Positions 15,547 through 23,454 of a DNA stretch of 47,221 nucleotides are shown here, piece by piece. The notes beneath the pieces are model-generated. The model had not been told where the DNA came from, did no database searches, and was given only the letters and a program-made list of their open reading frames with translations. A program made the position numbers and the translations under genes. The DNA comes from Candidatus Woesearchaeota archaeon (GTDB lineage: Archaea; Nanobdellota; Nanobdellia; Woesearchaeales; DSVV01). The stretch lies in NCBI GenBank assembly GCA_016214075.1, contig JACRPI010000019.1, positions 1 to 47,221 of the forward strand, in the 5' to 3' direction. Numbering within the stretch: position 1 is the stretch's first letter; each line of letters begins with the position of its first letter.

Positions 15547-16656
15547 ATGGACACATTCTATCATCTTCAAGAAGGCTTTCGCATGCTGCGGCGCAGAGTC
15601 TCTATTGCTCGATATGGCGTGAAGAAATATTCAGGAAATTCTGAAAAAATCTGCGCGCAAATTGTCAAAGACTGCTGGAACGGCACGTTCTTTCAAGTGA
15701 GCACTGGTCATTTTTCTTTATTTTACATGCGCGATTTTGGGATGTGCGTTGAAGCGCTTCTCAATCTTGGCTATAAAAAAGAAGTTGAAAAGACTCTGCA
15801 ATTCGCGCTCTGCGTGTATAGCAGAGAAAACAGAGTGACGACGACCATTACAAAGAATGGAAACGCGTTTGACGTCTTTTCTTACGCTCCAGATTCACTT
15901 GCGTTCTTGCTGTATAGTCTTCGCGTTTCCAAGAACAAAGAGCTTGTCGCAATTTATCGTCCTTTTTTAGAATTGCAGATTTCGCATTTTTACAACACTG
16001 TTTTTGACGAGAAAACAGGGCTTGTGCAGAAAGGAAGAAATTTCTCCTCTATTAAAGACCACGCGAAGCGAGAAATAACCTGCTATGATTCCTGCTGTGT
16101 CGCAGTTGTCGCGCGAGAAACCGCTGCGCTCGGATTAAATAATCCATTTACAGGAAATGGTTTTTCTTATAAAAAAATACAGGAAAAAATAAAGAAGGTC
16201 TTTTGGACAGGCGATTATTTTAAAGAGTCATGCCACTCTGTTGCTGTTACTGGTGACGCGAATACCTTCCCTTATTGGTTTGGTATTTTCACAGACAAAA
16301 AGATGATACAGAAATCAATCGTCGTGATTCAAAAAGCAAAACTGGATCAGCCGTTTCCTCTCAAATATACTTCTTTTGTACCTGCAAATTTTTTCTTTCC
16401 TCTGAAACTTGTCGCGCCAAACTATGAGGGGAACAGCGTTTGGATGCATCTTGGTTTATGTTATTTAGATGTTGTTGCAACTGTGGATACAAAGCTGGCG
16501 AAAAAATACCTTGCGTTGTATAAAAAGAATATGGAGATGCATCAGAATTTTCTTGAACTTTTTTCTTCAGATGGTTCTGTCTACAAAACTCCATTTTATC
16601 ACGCTGATGAAGGGATGGTTTGGGCGGGGAAATGGTTGGTGTTGAAGAATTCTTAA
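15547..16656 (+). CDS. Putative alpha/alpha-barrel (six-hairpin) glycosidase-like protein
   Basis: A soluble protein of about 369 residues. Segments such as FSLFYMRDFGMCVEALLNLGY, VFSYAPDSLAFLLYSLRV, CYDSCCVAVVARETAALGL and HADEGMVWAGKWLVL recall six-hairpin glycosidases (GH15/GH63/trehalase-like), where RDFG and the acidic residues near the C-terminus line the active site. The catalytic pair cannot be fixed by eye and the substrate is unknown; oligosaccharide trimming or amylase-like activity is a reasonable inference. ATG 15547 is chosen for leaderless spacing; ATG 15535 in the same frame is the alternative. It is divergent from the flavoprotein operon. Confidence 0.6.
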   Translation: MDTFYHLQEGFRMLRRRVSIARYGVKKYSGNSEKICAQIVKDCWNGTFFQVSTGHFSLFYMRDFGMCVEALLNLGYKKEVEKTLQFALCVYSRENRVTTTITKNGNAFDVFSYAPDSLAFLLYSLRVSKNKELVAIYRPFLELQISHFYNTVFDEKTGLVQKGRNFSSIKDHAKREITCYDSCCVAVVARETAALGLNNPFTGNGFSYKKIQEKIKKVFWTGDYFKESCHSVAVTGDANTFPYWFGIFTDKKMIQKSIVVIQKAKLDQPFPLKYTSFVPANFFFPLKLVAPNYEGNSVWMHLGLCYLDVVATVDTKLAKKYLALYKKNMEMHQNFLELFSSDGSVYKTPFYHADEGMVWAGKWLVLKNS

Positions 16657-16659
16657 CTA

Positions 16660-18810
16660 TTACATCCCGTATGTTACTTCAAGCGTCGCGGGAAGACCTG
16701 TTTCTATTGATTCTATCCCTGCATCAACTTGATTAGAAGTGCTTTCGCCTGTGCTATCTGCTTTAAGCAAGACACCATAATTTGAGCCATCTGCCCACGT
16801 CTGAACAAGAGAGGTAACGTCAAAAGTGTAGCTTCCTCCACCGCCAAATGCTTCGTTCATAGTGGCACTATCAAGGACTGTTGTATCATATGATGGAACA
16901 GAATTCCATGTCGCTGTTGCTGCACTCCATGTACTTGTAATTTCATGCGCATCAACAACAAGGTCATGGTTGCAATCATGATTATTAGAGGAAGAATGGC
17001 AAGTGCCACTCGCTGCGTAAATAGTGAGCAATGCGGAAGTAACCTCCGCGCCGGTAAAAGTGCTGGAATCAAAAGAGATATAGCTTCTTCCTCGACCAAC
17101 AGTGGAAGCGCCGACATAAAGAGAATACCCATTATAATTTGTTGTTGCATTCTCCTCGCTTGTTCGTACATCCTCATCTGCATAGAGTGTTGTCGTTGTA
17201 TATGTAATGGAATCAATAGTGATCATCGCGCTTGTATCTTCTGCAGTATTTCCAGCAGCATCAGTTGCTTGAAGCAAAATACTGTAATCTCCTTCTGAAA
17301 ATTCATTGCCATTGATGGCGAGCGCATAACAAGTACTTCCATAAGAAAGACTATTTGTATAAGAATCAATTTCAACAGTAACGCCAGTTCCTAATTCTAG
17401 GCCATCTGTTTCATCTTCAACACATACTTCTAAAGAAAATTCTTCAGAACCATCACTAAGAACGCTGCTTGGAGAACTTGTAACAGAAGTAAAAGTAGGT
17501 GCAAGTTCATCTATAACAGTGAAGGTATCTGTTGAAGTCATTGTATTTCCTGCACTGTCTTGCGCAGTAGCGGAGATTGAATAGTTATCTGCTGCGATCT
17601 CTGTGCCAGAGAGCGTAACACTGTACGTGCTTCCTGAACCGCTCATTGTCCCAGAGCCAAAAGATCCTGCGTCATAAACAACTGATGCAAGAGAAGTTTC
17701 ATCTGTAATGGTGCAGTCATATGTTGTCTCTGCATTGTACAGCCCACTTCCACTTATCGCATTATTTGTAATACATGCGTCAGTGAGAAAACAAGCGATG
17801 TTTGGTGCTGTAACGTCATAAACAGTTCCGTTGACAATATCAGCGGCGCTATTTTTATAATTGTCTACCGAGGTGACAAGAAATGCATATCCTGTTGCTG
17901 GGGTCCCAGTAACATCAATCTGCGTCACAAAGGTATCACTTTCTGTATTGGTAAAATAACCGTTTCCTAAATTATCCTGCTGCCATTGCACTGTATCGAC
18001 CCCATTTTCATCAGTCGATGTGCATCTAATCTCTAAAGATGCAGAACCATCATTGTTTCCTTCTTGTGTCGCAGTACAGTCAAGCGCGGGAGGAATTCCA
18101 TCATATATAATCAAAGAAGTACTATCACTAACACTGTATCCGGCGGGATTTGTGATTGTGCAGGTAACAGGTATTTCGCCAAGATCTGTTGGCGTTATTC
18201 CTATTTCTGGAAGAAAAGAGAGTTCATGCGTCTGGTTTGTAGTGTTATATGAAAGTGTACCAAGATCAACACTTTCAAGCACACAAGAACCTTCTAGGGT
18301 AGAGAGATCATAAAAAGAATCAGTTGCAGTAAGGGTGACGCTCACCGAATCAGCAAGATTCGCCGTAGAAACAACATATGGATTAAGAATGAGGCTTTCA
18401 ATAGCTGTGCTCGTGACATTATTGACAATAAACGAACTCTCCGCGCCGCTTTCTTGTCCAGCAGTGTCAACAGCAAAAATAGAGAATAGATTCTCTCCGA
18501 TAGGAAGTATACTTGTATCATACGCAATCGTGTATGACGGCGCTGTTGACGTGTCCATAGATGCAGTTTCTCCGTCTATTTGAAGAAAAACTGCGTCCAC
18601 GCCATAGTCATCAGTGACGTACGCTTCTATGGTGATGTATGTATTGTTTTCCACAGGATTAGGGGTTGAAATAATTGAATGGATATCTGGAGGAAGATCT
18701 TCTACAGAAGGTGTTTCTTTTGGATCATGAGCAACATAATCCATAGAGAGGCATCCAGCGCTTAAAGAACTGACAAGTATTGCCACACCAGTTGTCTGTT
18801 GTTTTACCAT
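16660..18810 (-). CDS. Lipoprotein with Ig-like repeats and a C-terminal DNRLRE domain
   Basis: A 716-residue exported lipoprotein. The N-terminus MVKQQTTGVAILVSSLSAGC has a lipobox (LSAG-Cys20), so the protein is likely lipidated and membrane-anchored. Several Ig/Big-type repeats follow (VTDDYGVDAVFLQIDGE, TSTDENGVDTVQWQQDN, ATDAAGNTAEDTSAMITI). The last 185 or so residues form a DNRLRE-type domain: TTTLYADEDVRTSE, YNGYSLYVGAS, RSYISFDSSTFTGAEVTSA, WSAATATWNSVPSYDT, YTFDVTSLVQTWADG and a final ATLEVTYG. DNRLRE modules are beta-sandwich domains of secreted and adhesin proteins, some of which bind glycans. ATG 18810 is 28 bases from a TATA box, which favours it over ATG 18834. Confidence 0.85.
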   Translation of the reverse strand: MVKQQTTGVAILVSSLSAGCLSMDYVAHDPKETPSVEDLPPDIHSIISTPNPVENNTYITIEAYVTDDYGVDAVFLQIDGETASMDTSTAPSYTIAYDTSILPIGENLFSIFAVDTAGQESGAESSFIVNNVTSTAIESLILNPYVVSTANLADSVSVTLTATDSFYDLSTLEGSCVLESVDLGTLSYNTTNQTHELSFLPEIGITPTDLGEIPVTCTITNPAGYSVSDSTSLIIYDGIPPALDCTATQEGNNDGSASLEIRCTSTDENGVDTVQWQQDNLGNGYFTNTESDTFVTQIDVTGTPATGYAFLVTSVDNYKNSAADIVNGTVYDVTAPNIACFLTDACITNNAISGSGLYNAETTYDCTITDETSLASVVYDAGSFGSGTMSGSGSTYSVTLSGTEIAADNYSISATAQDSAGNTMTSTDTFTVIDELAPTFTSVTSSPSSVLSDGSEEFSLEVCVEDETDGLELGTGVTVEIDSYTNSLSYGSTCYALAINGNEFSEGDYSILLQATDAAGNTAEDTSAMITIDSITYTTTTLYADEDVRTSEENATTNYNGYSLYVGASTVGRGRSYISFDSSTFTGAEVTSALLTIYAASGTCHSSSNNHDCNHDLVVDAHEITSTWSAATATWNSVPSYDTTVLDSATMNEAFGGGGSYTFDVTSLVQTWADGSNYGVLLKADSTGESTSNQVDAGIESIETGLPATLEVTYGM

Positions 18811-18831
18811 ATTAAGATGGTAAAATTGATA

Positions 18832-18845
18832 CATTTATAAAATTT
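18832..18845 (-). promoter_or_regulatory. TATA box for the DNRLRE lipoprotein
   Basis: Reverse-strand AAATTTTATAAATG is centred 28 bases before ATG 18810, deciding that start. Confidence 0.55.
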
Positions 18846-18853
18846 ATCTGAAA

Positions 18854-18866
18854 ACTTTATAAAAAC
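18854..18866 (+). promoter_or_regulatory. TATA box for the LplA paralogue
   Basis: ACTTTATAAAAAC is centred 27 bases before ATG 18886. It forms a compact divergent promoter pair with the lipoprotein box. Confidence 0.55.
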
Positions 18867-18885
18867 AGCGTCTCAAAAATATCCT

Positions 18886-19689
18886 ATGACTTCAGATGTA
18901 CGTTGGCGGCTTCTTCCTTTCCGGACTGATGACCCTTACACGTGTATGGCTATTGACAAAACCATCGCGGAATCTGTCGCGGCGGGGGGTCCACCCACTA
19001 TCCGATTTTATCGCTGGAGCGGCAACGGCGCAGTGAGTTATGGTGCATCGCAAAGCATTGCTGACGTTGCAGTTGATTTTTGTCATGATCAGGGAATCCC
19101 TTATGTCCGAAGATTTACAGAAGCAAGAGCGATGTATCACGGATCAACGGATCTGACCTACGCAGTTGCTGCGCCTGTTTCTCTTTATGGGACAAGAGCA
19201 AGTATGGGCATCGTTACTTCGTCAAGAATAATTTCTTTTTTAGAACAAAGGGGTATAAAAAATGCAACCCAAGCAGGGTATACTTCTATTATGGTCAAGG
19301 GGAGAAAAATTTCTGGAAGCGTTCCTTATTTTGAGCAAAAAAAGGCACTTTTTCAACATGGGAGTGTTTTTTGTGAATTGGATTATGAACGTGTCGCGAA
19401 ATGTTACGGAATTTCTGAACAGAAACTTCGAGAGACGACGACTTCTCTTGTGGAAGAAGGGAGTAAATTAGAGAGAATTGAAGATATTTTTCAAAACAGT
19501 TTTTTAAACGCTCATCATTGGGAGTTACAGGAACTTACTGAACAAGAACAAGAAAAGGTATTTCAATTACGAGAAGCTTTTACAGCAGAGGATTGGCTAT
19601 TTGGGGGAGAAAAATCAAGAGGTGCTTGTAGTACGCATTCTGGAATCCCCATTCCACAAATCCTTACCGCGTTTCTCGCAAAAGTATAA
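18886..19689 (+). CDS. LplA-like protein with degenerate substrate-binding motif
   Basis: A 267-residue member of the biotin/lipoate ligase (BPL_LplA_LipB) family. The core order is recognisable: AIDKTIAESVA, IRFYRWSGNGAVSYGASQ, VRRFTEARAMYHGSTDLTYA and VKGRKISGS. In functional LplA the third motif reads RRxTGGGAVYHD; here GGG is replaced by EAR (residues 79-81) and the Asp by Gly, while the catalytic Lys is kept (Lys141). It may therefore bind another acyl group, act as a transferase, or be non-catalytic. It is followed by a separate transcription unit for a standard LplB-LplA pair, which suggests a linked role in protein lipoylation or octanoylation. Confidence 0.75.
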   Translation: MTSDVRWRLLPFRTDDPYTCMAIDKTIAESVAAGGPPTIRFYRWSGNGAVSYGASQSIADVAVDFCHDQGIPYVRRFTEARAMYHGSTDLTYAVAAPVSLYGTRASMGIVTSSRIISFLEQRGIKNATQAGYTSIMVKGRKISGSVPYFEQKKALFQHGSVFCELDYERVAKCYGISEQKLRETTTSLVEEGSKLERIEDIFQNSFLNAHHWELQELTEQEQEKVFQLREAFTAEDWLFGGEKSRGACSTHSGIPIPQILTAFLAKV

Positions 19690-19700
19690 TTTTCCATCAT

Positions 19701-19711
19701 CTTTTTAAAAC
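19701..19711 (+). promoter_or_regulatory. TATA box for the lplB-lplA operon
   Basis: CTTTTTAAAAC is centred 26 bases before ATG 19732, fitting a leaderless mRNA. Confidence 0.5.
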
Positions 19712-19731
19712 TAATTACTTTTTTCCTTTTT

Positions 19732-20022
19732 ATGGAAAGAAAAGCAGTTCTTAAAGTGCCGAATGGTAAACTTCTTAGAATCACTGCGGATATTGACGAA
19801 ACTGTTCTTGTTTCTGTACAGATCACTGGTGACTTTTTTGTGTATCCTGAAGAATCTATCCTTCAACTTGAACAACTGTTGCGTTATCAGCCGCTTGAAA
19901 AAGATCTTTTGCTCTATATGATTGACGCATTCTTCAAACAAAACAGTGTAGAACTCTTTGGCGTTACAGCAGAAGCAATTAGCGACGCAATCATGCAATG
20001 CACATCGCAGGAGAAAAGGTGA
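19732..20022 (+). CDS. lplB: LplB, accessory subunit of archaeal bipartite lipoate-protein ligase
   Basis: A 96-residue protein matching the small C-terminal/accessory lipoate ligase subunit: RKAVLKVPNGKLLRITADID, VSVQITGDFFVYPEESILQLE and a C-terminal helix pair. In archaea of the Thermoplasma type this subunit is needed with LplA to activate lipoate to lipoyl-AMP. The TGA stop is followed after four bases by the LplA ATG, so the two are translated together. Confidence 0.85.
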   Translation: MERKAVLKVPNGKLLRITADIDETVLVSVQITGDFFVYPEESILQLEQLLRYQPLEKDLLLYMIDAFFKQNSVELFGVTAEAISDAIMQCTSQEKR

Positions 20023-20026
20023 TTTC

Positions 20027-20800
20027 ATGGCTCTGGAAAAAACAAAAATCCGTTTGCTTCTCACTGATTTTAATACGGGTTCATGGAATATGGCTGTTGA
20101 CGAAGCTATTCTTGAAGCTGTTTCCTCAGGTTCGCAACTTCCAACGCTTCGCCTTTATGGATGGTCTCCATCTGCTGTGACTTTAGGATATTTTCAATCG
20201 CTGCATGAAGAGATTGACGCGGCGGCTTGCAAGAGCAATGGGGTGTCTGTGATTCGTCGCATTACTGGCGGTGGCGCGGTTTATCACGATAAAGAAATAA
20301 CGTATAGTTTTATTATTCCTGAAAATTATGGTCTGATCGTGAAAGATATTCTTGCATCGTATAAACAGATTAGTCAGGGAATTATTGAAGGGCTTAAAGA
20401 GTTTGGACTTGATGTCCAATTTGTTCCGCTTAATGATCTTATTGTTTCTGGCAGAAAAATTTCTGGCAACGCGCAGACACGAAAACAGAAGACCATTTTG
20501 CAGCATGGCACTGTTTTGCTTGATGTTGATGTTCGCAAAATGTTTTCTCTTTTAAGAGTTTCCGACGAAAAAATCAGAGACAAAATGATTACCAATGTTG
20601 AAGAAAGGGTAACTTCCTTAAAGCAGCAGCTTGGAAAAGAAGTTTCTTTTATTGATATTCAGAATGCACTTGTGAAAGGCTTTGCGCAAGCGTTTGATGT
20701 AGAATTTGTCGTTTCCACACTTTCCCCTGAAGAACAAAAGCGAGCATTTGTTATTGAACATGAGAAATATGGGAATGAGCAATGGAACGCGATGAGATAA
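20027..20800 (+). CDS. lplA: Lipoate-protein ligase A
   Basis: A 257-residue ligase that attaches lipoate to the E2 or H-protein lysine of 2-oxoacid dehydrogenase or glycine cleavage complexes. Motifs: NMAVDEAILEAV, LRLYGWSPSAVTLGYFQ, VIRRITGGGAVYHD with Gly81-83, and DLIVSGRKISGNAQ with the catalytic Lys144. The ATG at 20027 is chosen for AAAAGGTGAT directly before it, overlapping the lplB stop. It lacks the C-terminal accessory domain of E. coli LplA, consistent with LplB being a separate protein. No lipoylated substrate gene is present in this window. Confidence 0.92.
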   Translation: MALEKTKIRLLLTDFNTGSWNMAVDEAILEAVSSGSQLPTLRLYGWSPSAVTLGYFQSLHEEIDAAACKSNGVSVIRRITGGGAVYHDKEITYSFIIPENYGLIVKDILASYKQISQGIIEGLKEFGLDVQFVPLNDLIVSGRKISGNAQTRKQKTILQHGTVLLDVDVRKMFSLLRVSDEKIRDKMITNVEERVTSLKQQLGKEVSFIDIQNALVKGFAQAFDVEFVVSTLSPEEQKRAFVIEHEKYGNEQWNAMR

Positions 20801-20814
20801 CCTATCTTTGGAAT

Positions 20815-20827
20815 AATTTTATATACA
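20815..20827 (+). promoter_or_regulatory. TATA box for the 82-residue hypothetical gene
   Basis: ATTTTATATACAT is centred 27 bases before ATG 20848, deciding that start over an in-frame ATG at 20782. Confidence 0.55.
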
Positions 20828-20847
20828 TTCCCCTTATTCCCTTCATT

Positions 20848-21096
20848 ATGACAGATGAAAAAAAACTAAGAAAACTTCCTCATGGGTTTAGGGAAGAGGT
20901 TGTTGTAACCACATTAATGGGTCACACATATTATTTTTCTGGAAGGACATTTGAGACGACAGGAGCACTTGCTTCAGCACTCGAAGCAATGCTTGAGGAT
21001 GTTCGCTCTTTTACTCCTGAAACACCAATAGATGAAGTTTGTTGTTATAACGGAACATTTAGTTACACATTAAAAGATGGAACCTTAATTGAGTAA
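20848..21096 (+). CDS. Hypothetical small protein
   Basis: An 82-residue soluble protein (begins MTDEKKLRKLPHGFREEVVV) with the look of a single compact alpha/beta domain. I recognise no family. It has its own leaderless promoter and is followed closely by an alpha/beta hydrolase gene whose ATG lies 13 bases after this stop, so the two probably share an mRNA. Confidence 0.65.
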   Translation: MTDEKKLRKLPHGFREEVVVTTLMGHTYYFSGRTFETTGALASALEAMLEDVRSFTPETPIDEVCCYNGTFSYTLKDGTLIE

Positions 21097-21109
21097 GGTA
21101 TTCTCCCCT

Positions 21110-21892
21110 ATGAAACAAAAAATATGCAAAAGCGTTGATGGAATTGATCTGTACTACATTATCAATCACGTAAACACTGCTCCATTTATTGTTTTTATTC
21201 ATGGCGCGGGAAGCAACCATACTGTCTACAAACCATTCTTTTCCGCGTTTGAAAAAAGAAATTTTATTGCGCTTGATATTCGCAACCATGGAAAAAGCGG
21301 GCGAACATCCCTTGATACAGTCACTATCAAAAATATCGTAAAAGATATTGCTTCCATTCTTGCCGCGGAGCACATCCATGATGTCATTCTCATTGGAAAT
21401 AGTCTTGGCGCGTCTGTCGCGCTGGAGTTTTACAAAAATAACAGAAAAAAAGTTCATAAAATGATTTTGTTCACTCTTTTCTCGAAGAGATATATTCGTT
21501 ATTCTCCATTTCTCAATGCCTTGGCTATTGCCGCATCTATTCTTGTTCGACCTTTTTCTGGATGGCGTCGCTTGAAATTTCAGGATTATCATAAATATCA
21601 AAAAAGGCCAATTTGGTATTATCCGTATTTAGACATTCGCGGCACTCCTTTTGGCACTGTGATGAAACTTGTTCGTGAACTTTTCGCGACTCCTATCTAT
21701 TTGAGCACTGTTACTGTACCGACACAGATTTTCTTGTCTACCGCTGATTGGAGCACAAAGAATGATTTAATTTTAAGTGATTGCAAGACAAACGCGTTCT
21801 TGACTGTTGTGGAAATGGACGCAAATCATGTGGTCCTTACTCGTGAGCACGAAGATGTTCTGAAGAAGGTTTCTGCTTTTTTGACAGATTAA
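21110..21892 (+). CDS. Alpha/beta hydrolase
   Basis: A 260-residue alpha/beta-hydrolase-fold protein. The oxyanion region is FIHGAGSNHTVY, the nucleophile elbow is IGNSLGAS (Ser within G-x-S-x-G), the likely acid is in STADWSTKND and the histidine is in MDANHVVL, giving a complete Ser-Asp-His set. Substrate is unknown; esterase, lipase or C-C hydrolase roles are possible. ATG 21110 is preferred; a TTG at 21089 in the same frame would overlap the upstream gene. Confidence 0.85.
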   Translation: MKQKICKSVDGIDLYYIINHVNTAPFIVFIHGAGSNHTVYKPFFSAFEKRNFIALDIRNHGKSGRTSLDTVTIKNIVKDIASILAAEHIHDVILIGNSLGASVALEFYKNNRKKVHKMILFTLFSKRYIRYSPFLNALAIAASILVRPFSGWRRLKFQDYHKYQKRPIWYYPYLDIRGTPFGTVMKLVRELFATPIYLSTVTVPTQIFLSTADWSTKNDLILSDCKTNAFLTVVEMDANHVVLTREHEDVLKKVSAFLTD

Positions 21893-21916
21893 AGATTGTT
21901 TCTTTTTTGTTTTGAA

Positions 21917-22711
21917 TTATTCTCTCTTTTCTCGTCCGCTTTGCACTGATCGAATTATTTTCGCAAGCACTGTTCTCGGAAGAAGCCATCCTAAGCGCGC
22001 GATTATTTTGTTTTTTATTCCTGGAATCGCAATGACAGGTTTTCCTTTTTGGATTACTTTAAAACCATATGCCGCGACCTCTTCCGCACTACTCATTTGC
22101 TTCTCATTCTCTGCTTTTTCCGCAAATCCTGCCGCATCCTGAAATCCTGTTTTTGTCATGCCCGGACAAAGCGCAATGACTTTTACCCCTGTTCCTTCAA
22201 GATCATTCGCAAGCGCTTCTGACAACGAGAGAACATACGCTTTTGTCGCATAGTACACACTCATCAATGGACCAGGTAGAAACGCCGCGACTGAGGAAAC
22301 ATTCATAATTGTTCCAGACTTTCTTTGTATCATATCCTGTCCAAAGAGTTTTGCGAGCGCAGTTAACGCGGTGATATTTACTTGAATCATCTCTGCTTCT
22401 TTTTCCCAGCTTGTTTTGTAGAATGAACCATACTCTCCAAATCCCGCGTTGTTAATAAGAATGTCTACCAAGAGGTTTTCTTTTTTTATTTCATTGTAGA
22501 TTTCTTCTGGCGCTTTTGAATGCGTGAGGTCTTTTATGATTATTTTTACTTGCGCGTTGGATTGCTGTTCACATTTCTTCTTGATAATGTTGAGTTCTTT
22601 TTCTCTTCGCGCGACAAGAATGAGATTGTATTTGTTTTTCGCGAAAATTTCCGCGAACGCCGCGCCAATGCCGCTTGACGCACCTGTGACAAGTACTGTT
22701 TTTGTTTGCAT
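21917..22711 (-). CDS. Short-chain dehydrogenase/reductase (SDR)
   Basis: A 264-residue classical SDR oxidoreductase: TGASSGIG dinucleotide motif at the N-terminus, NNAGFGEYG, Ser in NVSSVAA and the catalytic YYATK. Arg in VARREKE after beta-2 suggests NADP(H) preference. The C-terminal hydrophobic-basic stretch (IARLGWLLPRTVLAKIIRS) resembles membrane-associated family members acting on lipids or ketones. ATG 22711 fits a TATA box 27 bases upstream; an in-frame ATG at 22771 does not. It converges on the hydrolase gene with a 24-base gap. Confidence 0.88.
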   Translation of the reverse strand: MQTKTVLVTGASSGIGAAFAEIFAKNKYNLILVARREKELNIIKKKCEQQSNAQVKIIIKDLTHSKAPEEIYNEIKKENLLVDILINNAGFGEYGSFYKTSWEKEAEMIQVNITALTALAKLFGQDMIQRKSGTIMNVSSVAAFLPGPLMSVYYATKAYVLSLSEALANDLEGTGVKVIALCPGMTKTGFQDAAGFAEKAENEKQMSSAEEVAAYGFKVIQKGKPVIAIPGIKNKIIARLGWLLPRTVLAKIIRSVQSGREKRE

Positions 22712-22731
22712 GATGGATGAAATTATTATCT

Positions 22732-22742
22732 GGTTTATATGT
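22732..22742 (-). promoter_or_regulatory. TATA box for the SDR gene
   Basis: Reverse-strand ACATATAAACC is centred about 26 bases before ATG 22711. Confidence 0.55.
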
Positions 22743-22777
22743 TTTGTTTTGGAGATTGCTGTTAGATTCAATAGAAA

Positions 22778-22795
22778 CCTAGTTAAACAACTAGG
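22778..22795. promoter_or_regulatory. Perfect inverted repeat in a divergent promoter region
   Basis: CCTAGTT-AAAC-AACTAGG is a perfect 7-bp inverted repeat with a 4-base loop, ending 15 bases before ATG 22810. It could be an operator for the membrane protein gene or a small hairpin in its leader. No clear TATA box for that gene is seen apart from GTTAAAC inside this repeat. Confidence 0.45.
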
Positions 22796-22809
22796 CTTCT
22801 CTTCAACAT

Positions 22810-23385
22810 ATGGATTACAAAGTAATTTTTGGTGTGATCGCGGTTACCATTGCTTTTCTTGGTTATATTCCTTACTTTAAGGATCTCTTTTCAGGAAAAG
22901 CAAAGCCACACGCGTTTTCCTGGTTTTTCTGGTCTTTGCTCGCGGTCATCACTTTTGCCGCGCAAGTGAGCCAAGGCGCTGGTCCTGGCGCGTGGATAAG
23001 CGCGTTCTGGTTTCTCTCTTGTTTTGTTATTTTCATCTTTGCATTGCGAAAAGGAGAGAAGAATTTTGTTTTCTTAGATTGGGTGAGCTTTTATGGAGCA
23101 TTGCTTTCCCTTTTATTTTGGTATCTCACGAACAGTCCGTTGCTTACTGTCATTACTATTACTCTTGTTGATTGCATTGCGTTTATTCCGACAATCCGAA
23201 AATCCTATGCTGCGCCATTTGGAGAAAACGCGACACTGTATCTTTGCAGCAGTATCTCCTATGTCTTTTCCCTTTTTGCAATGAAACAATACTCTTTTGT
23301 TACTGTCTTTAATCCCGCTTTCCTTGTCCCAATTAATTTTCTTTTTGTTTGCTATCTGTTGTGGAGACGGAAGGTTGTGGGGTAG
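22810..23385 (+). CDS. Multi-pass membrane protein, PQ-loop-like
   Basis: A 191-residue, very hydrophobic protein with about six or seven transmembrane helices. Two half-repeats are suggested: GYIPYFKDLFSGKAKPHAFS in the first half and IAFIPTIRKSYAAPFGENA in the second, each with a proline in a helix followed by a charged turn, as in PQ-loop/SWEET-type transporters. Transport of a small solute is the inferred role; the substrate is unknown. It is divergent from the SDR gene. Confidence 0.65.
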   Translation: MDYKVIFGVIAVTIAFLGYIPYFKDLFSGKAKPHAFSWFFWSLLAVITFAAQVSQGAGPGAWISAFWFLSCFVIFIFALRKGEKNFVFLDWVSFYGALLSLLFWYLTNSPLLTVITITLVDCIAFIPTIRKSYAAPFGENATLYLCSSISYVFSLFAMKQYSFVTVFNPAFLVPINFLFVCYLLWRRKVVG

Positions 23386-23423
23386 TAAGTTTTACTCAAA
23401 ACCTTTAATCTCCTAATAATAAC

Positions 23424-23434
23424 CTTTTTATAGC
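23424..23434 (+). promoter_or_regulatory. TATA box for the RecB-like nuclease
   Basis: CTTTTTATAGC is centred 26 bases before ATG 23455. Confidence 0.5.
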
Positions 23435-23454
23435 GTAGCGCTTGTGATTTTTCT

